In this document: in pieces, positions 58,289-64,000 of the stretch
Position numbering within the stretch: position 1 is the stretch's first letter
How the letters are laid out: every line of letters begins with the position of its first letter
Source: Yoonia sp035117555
Lineage (GTDB): Bacteria > Pseudomonadota > Alphaproteobacteria > Rhodobacterales > Rhodobacteraceae
DNA length: 64,000 nt
Reading direction: 5' to 3'
NCBI RefSeq assembly: GCF_035117555.1
Contig: NZ_JAYKPK010000009.1
Location: forward strand, 62,001 to 126,000
Program-made: the position numbers and the translations under genes
The notes under the pieces: generated by a model
Told to the model about the DNA's origin: nothing
The model's input: the letters and a program-made list of their open reading frames with translations, nothing else
Databases searched by the model: none

Positions 58289-59311
58289 TCAGCCCTTCTT
58301 CAGACACTCACGTCCCAAGACTTCCGCGATCTGCACCGCGTTCAACGCGGCACCCTTGCGCAGGTTGTCAGACACGCACCAGATGTTCAGCCCGTTATCA
58401 ATCGTGCTGTCCTGCCGGATGCGGCTGATAAAGGTCGCATAATCACCGACGCATTCGATCGGCGTGACATAGCCACCATCCTCGCGCTTATCGATCACCA
58501 TGATACCGGGCGATTCGCGCAGGATGTCGCGGGCTTCATGTTCGTCCAGAAAATCCTCGAACTCGATATTGATCGATTCCGAATGGCCGACGAACACCGG
58601 CACCCGCACACAGGTCGCGGTGATCTTGATGCTGGAATCAAGGATCTTCTTGGTCTCGGCGACCATTTTCCATTCTTCCTTGGTCGATCCGTCATCCAGA
58701 AACACATCGATATGCGGGATCACGTTAAAGGCAATCTGCTTGGTAAACTTGCGCGGCGGCTTGCTGTCGGTGGGGTTATAGATGCTCTTGGTCTGGTCCC
58801 ACAGCTCATCAATGCCCTCTTTCCCGGCACCGGAGACGGATTGATAGGTGCTGACCACCACCCGCTTGATCCGCGCGCGGTCATGCAGGGGCTTCAGCGC
58901 CACAACCATCTGCGCCGTCGAACAATTCGGGTTCGCGATGATGTTTTTCTTGGAATAGCCATGGATCGCATCGGCATTCACCTCTGGCACGATCAGCGGC
59001 ACATCGGCGTCATAGCGGTAAAGCGATGAATTATCGATCACCACACAGCCCGCTTTCGCAGCCTTGGGCGCATAGATTTTCGTGGCTTCGGAGCCTACGG
59101 CAAACAAAGCCATGTCCCAGCCGGTAAAATCAAACGTATCAAGGTCCTTGGTCTTGAGGGTCTTGTCACCAAAGCTGATCTCGGTCCCCAGCGATTTACG
59201 GCTGGCAAGTGCGACGATTTCATCCACCGGAAAGGTCCGTTCGTGGAGGATATTCAGCATTTCGCGGCCCACGTTGCCCGTGGCGCCGACAACGGCGATT
59301 CGATAGCCCAT
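58289..59311 (-). CDS. asd: Aspartate-semialdehyde dehydrogenase
   Basis: Makes aspartate semialdehyde for lysine, threonine, methionine and diaminopimelate; 340 residues. NADP loop VVGATGNVGREML, catalytic Cys in NIIANPNCSTAQMVVAL, STYQSVSGAGKEGIDEL, and substrate His in RVPVFVGHSESINIEF. The ATG at 59311 gives MGYRIAVVGATG; the frame stays open upstream with no relation to the family. Divergent from the BciB/FrhB-like gene. Confidence 0.96.
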   Translation of the reverse strand: MGYRIAVVGATGNVGREMLNILHERTFPVDEIVALASRKSLGTEISFGDKTLKTKDLDTFDFTGWDMALFAVGSEATKIYAPKAAKAGCVVIDNSSLYRYDADVPLIVPEVNADAIHGYSKKNIIANPNCSTAQMVVALKPLHDRARIKRVVVSTYQSVSGAGKEGIDELWDQTKSIYNPTDSKPPRKFTKQIAFNVIPHIDVFLDDGSTKEEWKMVAETKKILDSSIKITATCVRVPVFVGHSESINIEFEDFLDEHEARDILRESPGIMVIDKREDGGYVTPIECVGDYATFISRIRQDSTIDNGLNIWCVSDNLRKGAALNAVQIAEVLGRECLKKG

Positions 59312-59389
59312 TTGATTGGCTCCTTGATTGCGAGTGGGGCCTCTTACCGTGTCATGCATCTCAGGGAAAGGGGCAGCGCGAAAGCAGCG

Positions 59390-59415
59390 AAAGTGTAAAT
59401 CAAACTGGACACTTT
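59390..59415. promoter_or_regulatory. Inverted repeat in the divergent asd / FrhB-like promoter region
   Basis: AAAGTGT at 59390-59396 and ACACTTT at 59409-59415, 12 bases apart, about 25 bases before the FrhB-like start. Possible operator; no regulator assigned. Confidence 0.4.
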
Positions 59416-59440
59416 TATTGTGCCGGGTAAGGTCGCCCCC

Positions 59441-60673
59441 ATGACAGTCGCCACACCCCATTTCGCCGCCCCCGCCCCGCGCAGCCTCTGCACCGATTGC
59501 GGGGTGTCGCGGATGGCCGATTCCAGCGCCTGCGGGTCCGCCTGCCAGTTCATCAAACCAGATTATCCGGGGATGGAAACAAAGGTCCATGGGCGCGCGG
59601 CAGGCATCGACGGGGATGAAGCCTTCTTCGGCGTCACCGGCACGATGTATCGCGCCGCCCTCAAACCCGCGCGCGAAGGCGCACAATGGACCGGCCTGAC
59701 CACACGGCTGGCCGAACGTCTGCTGGAAACTGGCACCGTGGATGCCGTGTTAACCATGATCGCCGACCCCGACGACCGCTGGAAACCGAAACCCGCGATC
59801 ATCACCGACCCCGCCGATATGGCCGAGGCGCGCGGCATGCGGATGGGCTATGCGCCCTTGCTGGCCTTGCTGGAACCTGCCCGCGCCGCAGGACACCGGA
59901 AAATCGCCGTCATCGGCATCCCCTGCCAGATCTACGCCCTGCGGGCATTAGAGGCAAAGCTGGGTTTTGATGCGATCTACGTCATCGGCACACCCTGTTC
60001 CGACAACACCACGACCGCAAATTTCCACGGCTTCCTGTCCCGCCTGACCGACGCGCCCGACACCGTCACCTATCTGGAATTCCGCGCCGATTATCACGTG
60101 GAACTCCGCTTCACCGATGGCACAAACCGGCTGATCCCGTTCCTGAAACTGCCGATCTCCGACCTGCCGCCTGATTTCTTCCCCACCACCTGCCGGACCT
60201 GCGTGGATTACACCAACCGGCTCGCCGATATCACCGTGGGCTATATGGCGGGCGAGGGCGACCAATGGCTGATCGTGCGAAATGCGCGGGGGCAGGCAAT
60301 GCTGGACAACCTCAGGTCAGAGGTGACGCTTGCCAAACCCGGCACGCGCAGCAAACGCGCCAGCGCCGTCAAAGGCTTTGTCGAAAACACACGCCTCGCC
60401 GCCGGTGGCCTGCCTTTGCGCCGGATGCCTGATTTTATGCGCGGGATCATGGGCTGGTTGATGCCAAAGATCGGGCCGCGCGGGCTGGAATTCGCCCGCG
60501 CAAGGCTGGAAATGAAAGCGGCGGAAACCATCCTCCACCTGCGCCGCGAAGAACCGGCGAAGATGAAAAACATGGTCCCCGCCCATGTCTGGAACCTCGC
60601 CGCCCCCTACGGCCTGACGCCCACAGCGGATGAAATCTCAGCGAAACCCAAGCACGATGACCATCAGCAGTGA
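59441..60673 (+). CDS. Coenzyme F420 hydrogenase/dehydrogenase beta-subunit family protein (BciB-like)
   Basis: Iron-sulfur flavoprotein of 410 residues in the FrhB family. Cysteine clusters: LCTDCGVSRMADSSACGSAC at the N-terminus, GIPCQIYALRALE and GTPCSDN in the middle, and TTCRTCVDYTNRLADITVGYM, which together suit two [4Fe-4S] clusters plus FAD. The closest characterised bacterial relative I know is BciB, the ferredoxin-dependent 8-vinyl reductase of (bacterio)chlorophyll synthesis; no pigment gene is nearby, so substrate is uncertain. Start has AAGG upstream. Overlaps the convergent CBS gene by 36 bases. Confidence 0.85.
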   Translation: MTVATPHFAAPAPRSLCTDCGVSRMADSSACGSACQFIKPDYPGMETKVHGRAAGIDGDEAFFGVTGTMYRAALKPAREGAQWTGLTTRLAERLLETGTVDAVLTMIADPDDRWKPKPAIITDPADMAEARGMRMGYAPLLALLEPARAAGHRKIAVIGIPCQIYALRALEAKLGFDAIYVIGTPCSDNTTTANFHGFLSRLTDAPDTVTYLEFRADYHVELRFTDGTNRLIPFLKLPISDLPPDFFPTTCRTCVDYTNRLADITVGYMAGEGDQWLIVRNARGQAMLDNLRSEVTLAKPGTRSKRASAVKGFVENTRLAAGGLPLRRMPDFMRGIMGWLMPKIGPRGLEFARARLEMKAAETILHLRREEPAKMKNMVPAHVWNLAAPYGLTPTADEISAKPKHDDHQQ

Positions 60674-61174
60674 ATAAAGCGCGATGCCACCACCGATCAG
60701 CAGATAGTGGAAATTGCCGGAAAACTGCGCCTTGGCCATGGCCCGCATCTGGTTGATCATGTCAGGCCATGTATAGCTGACGAAATCACCTTGGGTGAAG
60801 ACCGCCTTGATCCGGCCCTGATCATCGACCACCGGCAGACGGCGGAACCGTTCATTCGACATGATGCGCAGCCAGTCCAGCATATCATCGGTTTCTTTCG
60901 CCAGACGCGGATCGGCGGTCATGATATCGGACAATTTGGTCGTGTTCGGGTCCATCCCCTTGGCCACCAGCTTGTTCATGATATCGCGTTCGGTCACGAT
61001 CCCAATCACCTTTTCCGCCGCATCGGTGATCACGACGCAGCCGTAATTCTTGTCCGACATCTTGGCGACAGCCTCGGCCACTGTGGCATCGGGGCCAGAG
61101 GTCAGGGGTTTGGGTTTGCCCGGATATTCGCTGCGGTCCATCAAGCGGCTGCCGGGGCGGGTTGTATCGGCCAT
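60638..61174 (-). CDS. CBS-domain protein with C-terminal membrane helix
   Basis: Protein of 178 residues with a CBS pair (ATVAEAVAKMSDKNYGCVVI, VIGIVTERDIMNKLVAKG; RFRRLPVVDDQGRIKAVFTQ), which usually binds adenosine nucleotides, followed by one hydrophobic helix (YLLIGGGIALYSLLMVIVLG). Partner unknown. Three extra codons upstream start at another ATG (61183). Confidence 0.88.
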   Translation of the reverse strand: MADTTRPGSRLMDRSEYPGKPKPLTSGPDATVAEAVAKMSDKNYGCVVITDAAEKVIGIVTERDIMNKLVAKGMDPNTTKLSDIMTADPRLAKETDDMLDWLRIMSNERFRRLPVVDDQGRIKAVFTQGDFVSYTWPDMINQMRAMAKAQFSGNFHYLLIGGGIALYSLLMVIVLGFR

Positions 61175-61211
61175 GGGAAACATCCTTCCTGTTGATCGCG
61201 GTCAATGGAAT

Positions 61212-61640
61212 TCAGCTAGGACGATCTGACGCTGCGTCAAAGTGTGGCGGATCAACTTTTGACCGCGCCAGCGCATCGCGGATCTCGATCAGGATATCCA
61301 GCTCGGACGGACCCGTCTTGACCTCGGGCGCGACATCCTGCGGCTTTTCGGCGATGGATTTCACCCGGTTGACCATCTTCACCAGAATAAAGACGACAAA
61401 GGCGATGATCACGAAATTGATCACCGCAGTGATGAAACTGCCATACATGAATTGCGCATCACCGACCCCGAAACTGAGCGCGCTGAAATCCAGCCCCCCC
61501 ACGATCAGCCCGATCAACGGCTGGATCAGATCACCGACAAGGCTGTTGACGATGGCCGTAAAGGCCGCGCCGATGATGATCCCGACGGCAAGATCCATGA
61601 CATTGCCTTTGGCGATGAAATCTCTGAATTCGTTGAGCAT
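61212..61640 (-). CDS. mscL: Large-conductance mechanosensitive channel
   Basis: Pore protein of 142 residues releasing osmolytes on hypo-osmotic shock. N-terminal EFRDFIAKGNVMDLAVGIII-type amphipathic start and first helix (AVGIIIGAAFTAIVNSLVGD), periplasmic loop, and second helix VINFVIIAFVVFILVKMVNR, all standard. C-terminal cytoplasmic helix is somewhat longer and acidic/basic mixed. Confidence 0.96.
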   Translation of the reverse strand: MLNEFRDFIAKGNVMDLAVGIIIGAAFTAIVNSLVGDLIQPLIGLIVGGLDFSALSFGVGDAQFMYGSFITAVINFVIIAFVVFILVKMVNRVKSIAEKPQDVAPEVKTGPSELDILIEIRDALARSKVDPPHFDAASDRPS

Positions 61641-61709
61641 GATGTCTTCCTCTGCGCGTGACTGGGTCAGATGTTAGCAAGAGAAATGCAGAAAGCTATT
61701 GATTTTATG

Positions 61710-61830
61710 CGGGGGCGCCGGGGTAAACCCCGGCCTACGGACGTCGCGGTTCGCCCCGACCCGCCGCGTCAACCGGGGTAGACCCCGGCCTACAGGCATC
61801 CCAACGTAGGTCGGGGTTCACCCCGACACC
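61710..61830. repeat. Cluster of three REP-like hairpins
   Basis: GCCGGGGTAAACCCCGGC (61717-61734) followed by CTACGG; CCGGGGTAGACCCCGG (61773-61788) followed by CCTACAGG; and GTCGGGGTTCACCCCGAC (61810-61827) preceded by CGTAG, i.e. inverted. A half copy GGTTCGCCCCGACC lies between. They fill the gap between ytoQ and mscL, both on the minus strand. Confidence 0.75.
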
Positions 61831-61833
61831 CAC

Positions 61834-62283
61834 TCACCCCGGCAAGCTCCCGTTCAACACATAGGCCAACACATCCACCACCTGCTGCGGCGTTTCCACT
61901 ACGGCGAGGGCCGCTGCATCCACCTCTTTCAACGCATGCTGATGATCCGGCCCATGCATCACGATCAGCGCCTTGCCCAGCGCCGCTGCATAGCCCGCGT
62001 CAAAGGCGGCATTCCACTGCTTGTATTGATCACCAAAGCGGACCACCACGATATCCGCCGTCTCGATCCCATGCCTTGTGCGGATCGCATTCAGTTTCGC
62101 GCCCTTGTGGTCGTGCCAGAATTTATCCGGCTCCGCCCCCATGATCGCCACGCCGCAATCATCGGATGCCGCGTGATCCGTCACCGGCCCGGAAAAGGCC
62201 ACATCCAGATCAGCGGCCCCTTTGGTGATCTGGTCGCGCCAGTCAGTGTGAATTTCGCCGGAAAGGTAAATCTGCAAAGTCAT
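61834..62283 (-). CDS. YtoQ family protein
   Basis: Small protein of 149 residues, beginning LQIYLSGEIHTDWRDQI and containing DCGVAIMGAEPDKFWHDHKG, TADIVVVRFGDQYKQWNAAFD and ALIVMHGPDHQHALKEVD. This is the YtoQ family, related to nucleoside 2-deoxyribosyltransferase-like folds; function not established. Start at 62283 chosen by family match. Confidence 0.88.
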   Translation of the reverse strand: MTLQIYLSGEIHTDWRDQITKGAADLDVAFSGPVTDHAASDDCGVAIMGAEPDKFWHDHKGAKLNAIRTRHGIETADIVVVRFGDQYKQWNAAFDAGYAAALGKALIVMHGPDHQHALKEVDAAALAVVETPQQVVDVLAYVLNGSLPG

Positions 62284-62317
62284 GTGCTGTCTCCTGTGTT
62301 TGCCGCAACCTAACGCC

Positions 62318-62950
62318 TTATGCCCCGCTGGCCACCCCCGGTTTGCGCGCCACGATATAGCGGGCGGGCACCGCGAAATCGCCGCTTTCGACAATCTCGA
62401 ACCCGGCGTTCCGCACGGCCGCTTCCAACTCCGTCGCGCTGAATTTGCGCAGATAGGGGGCCTTGCCCAGCATCTGCGCGAGCGGGATCACCGCGCCGAT
62501 CAGGGTCCATTTCAGGCCCCGCCCTTTCAGCGCCGCGGTTTTGGAGATGAAATATCCCCCCGGCGGCAACAGATCATAAATCCGCGCCATGCGCCGTTCC
62601 ATATCCGGCACAAGGTGAAAGAAAGAATGCGCGAGAATCACATCGAACGGCCCGGTTTCCGGCAGATCGCCCGCCACATCGAACCGCAGATCAGCCCCCG
62701 CCACAGGCAGCTTGCCGCGCGCAATGCGGATCATCTCGGGCGATACATCAGTTGCCAGATAGCTGGCCACATCCGGGGCCAGTAGCACAGCGGTCGACCC
62801 GGTGCCGCAGGCGATTTCCAGCACATGATCCGCCCTGCGCAGATAGCTGCGGGTCCGGCCCAATGTGTATTCATAAGCGGCAGGGTTGCCGATGGCAGAG
62901 GCTGCGTATTTCTCTGCCGTCTTGTCCCAGAATCGGGCTGAATCTGTCAT
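62318..62950 (-). CDS. Class I SAM-dependent methyltransferase
   Basis: Methyltransferase of 210 residues. Rossmann motif I VLEIACGTGSTAVLLAPDV, motif II-like ATDVSPEMIRIARGKLP, and FDVILAHSFFHLVP. UbiE-like in layout but the substrate cannot be assigned. AAGGAG lies 8 bases before the ATG. Follows pheT on the same strand by 56 bases. Confidence 0.9.
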   Translation of the reverse strand: MTDSARFWDKTAEKYAASAIGNPAAYEYTLGRTRSYLRRADHVLEIACGTGSTAVLLAPDVASYLATDVSPEMIRIARGKLPVAGADLRFDVAGDLPETGPFDVILAHSFFHLVPDMERRMARIYDLLPPGGYFISKTAALKGRGLKWTLIGAVIPLAQMLGKAPYLRKFSATELEAAVRNAGFEIVESGDFAVPARYIVARKPGVASGA

Positions 62951-63006
62951 CGTGATCTCCTTTGACGGGCAATATACGCGGGTTGCCCGTCTGGAAGATG
63001 ACAATT

Positions 63007-64000
63007 TTACCCGCGCAGAATGCCGCCCGTCGCCTTGGTCACCTTGTCGACGATCTTCGCGCTGACAGCCTCGATATCGGCATCTTTCAGTGTTGCCGTC
63101 GTGGGTTGCAGGCGCACCGAGACGGCGAGGGATTTCTTGCCCTCACCCAGATTGCCACCGATGAACTGGTCGAACACCCGGACATCGCTGATCAAGGCCT
63201 TGTCAGCCCCTATCGCGGCATTGACCAGCGTCAGCGCTTCGACGTCCGCATCCACGACAAAGGCAAAGTCACGCTCGACCGCTTGCAGGTCGGTCGCGAC
63301 CAACGCGGGCCGTGTGGTGGTTTTCGACTTCGGCACCGGCACTTCATCCGGCCAGATGGTGAAGCCGACGGCGGGTCCTTTGATATCCATCTCGCGCAGC
63401 ACCTTGGGGTGCAATTCGCCGAACACGGCGAGCACCTTTTTCGGACCAAGGCAAATCATGCCGTGCCGTCCGGGGTGCCACCATTCCGCCGCGCCGCGCA
63501 GGATCTGCACCTTGGCGGGCGCGCCGATGGCGGCAAGGACGGATTCAGCATCGGCCTTGGCATCATAGAGATCGACGGCGCGGGAGGTGCCGTGGACTTC
63601 TTTACTGGCCGTCTTGCCGATCAGGATGCCGGTGATCAGGTTGTGCTGTTCGCCCGGCTCACCACCGTGGAAACCGGCACCGACCTCGAACAAGGCCATA
63701 TCCATGAAACCACGCGCCTGATTGCGCGCGGCGGCACGCAGAAGGGCGGGCAGCAGGTTGGGCCGCATATGCGACAATTCGCTGGAAATCGGGTTTTCCA
63801 GCTTCGTCGCATCATCGCCGCCGCCGAACAGGGATGCTGCCTGCTGATCGACAAAGCTGTAGGTGACGCATTCATTATAGCCCAGCGCCGCCATCGTCCG
63901 GCGCGCGGATTGCTGCCGCTGCTGGCCTTGGGTCAGGATCGGTTTCGGGACACCGGCCTGCATCCGTGGCATCGGCTTGCCTTGCAGCTTGGTCAGCGAG
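63007..64000 (-). CDS. pheT: Phenylalanine-tRNA ligase beta subunit (partial, C-terminal part)
   Basis: C-terminal 330 residues of PheT; the gene continues past the right edge. The catalytic-like B6/B7 core is recognisable (TKLQGKPMPRMQAGVP, RRTMAALGYNECVTYSFVDQ, LENPISSELSHMRPNLLPAL), then the C-terminal anticodon-recognising FDX-ACB domain (ERDFAFVVDADVEALTLVNA, VFDQFIGGNLGEGKKSLAVS). The complex charges tRNA-Phe. An internal ATG at 63972 is not the start: the frame remains PheT-like to the window edge. Confidence 0.96.
   Translation of the reverse strand, partial: SLTKLQGKPMPRMQAGVPKPILTQGQQRQQSARRTMAALGYNECVTYSFVDQQAASLFGGGDDATKLENPISSELSHMRPNLLPALLRAAARNQARGFMDMALFEVGAGFHGGEPGEQHNLITGILIGKTASKEVHGTSRAVDLYDAKADAESVLAAIGAPAKVQILRGAAEWWHPGRHGMICLGPKKVLAVFGELHPKVLREMDIKGPAVGFTIWPDEVPVPKSKTTTRPALVATDLQAVERDFAFVVDADVEALTLVNAAIGADKALISDVRVFDQFIGGNLGEGKKSLAVSVRLQPTTATLKDADIEAVSAKIVDKVTKATGGILRG

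Noticed and set aside
63020..63568. Plus-strand open frame opposite pheT
   Set aside because: PheT is clearly coded on the minus strand; the opposite frame is Ser/Arg/Thr-rich and featureless.

Overview
This is a GC-rich chromosomal stretch of an alphaproteobacterium, almost certainly a member of the Rhodobacteraceae (Roseobacter group). The reasons are the Rhodobacteraceae-type cobalamin cluster (CbiX, a CbiG-CobJ fusion, CobN, BluB), three tandem peptide deformylase genes beside fmt, a PuuE-UraD fusion, small lineage families such as DUF1523 and DUF1636, and a dispersed palindromic element ending in TACTCCCGCCGGAGG. There is no prophage, insertion sequence, tRNA, rRNA or CRISPR array that I can support. 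Gene density is high and codon use looks even.

Layout. 1-3616 (minus strand): urtA-urtB-urtC, urea ABC import. 3.6-6.8 kb: a small stress membrane protein with a strong terminator, then an Acr3-type efflux gene overlapping a fold-III PLP aldolase gene. 6.9-10.1 kb: purine ring catabolism (allA, puuE-uraD fusion, puuD). 10.2-15.2 kb: rpe, an AraC regulator, then deoC and a two-domain aldehyde dehydrogenase behind a palindromic operator candidate. 15.2-18.8 kb: small envelope proteins, a cupin, an L,D-transpeptidase and a creatinase. 18.9-22.9 kb: fmt and three def paralogues, one of which has lost key active-site residues, then a MalY/PatB lyase.

23.0-47.7 kb is a cobalamin region in three blocks. 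Minus strand: cbiX-cobH-cobL-cobI-cbiG/cobJ-cobM. Plus strand: DUF1636-cobC-cobD. After an insertion of mltB-like and smc genes comes a third block: cobalamin riboswitch, hupE, cobW, GNAT, cobN, cobO, yrbL-like, bluB. The mix of CbiX/CbiG (known from the anaerobic route) with CobN (aerobic late-insertion chelatase) suggests a hybrid pathway. CobA/G(or Z)/F/K/B/S/T/Q/P/U/V are not in the window.

47.7-64.0 kb is housekeeping and accessory: a TPP enzyme, FMN reductase, gamma-glutamyltransferase, free-Met-R-sulfoxide reductase, homocysteine methyltransferase, a gate-domain membrane protein divergent from an Lrp regulator, DUF4139 protein, an AbrB/Doc toxin-antitoxin pair, asd, a BciB/FrhB-like iron-sulfur flavoprotein, CBS and MscL proteins, YtoQ, a methyltransferase and the 3' part of pheT.

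Two themes stand out. First, nitrogen salvage: urea uptake, creatine hydrolysis to sarcosine plus urea, and urate/allantoin degradation all lie within 19 kb. Second, palindromic repeats: two related families occupy intercistronic gaps and divergent promoters. Copies fill every open junction of the cbiX-cobM operon, place Shine-Dalgarno sequence before cobM and cobI, and in one case lie in frame inside cobN. Three copies of the second family share a hairpin with an invariant GCA loop and covarying stems.
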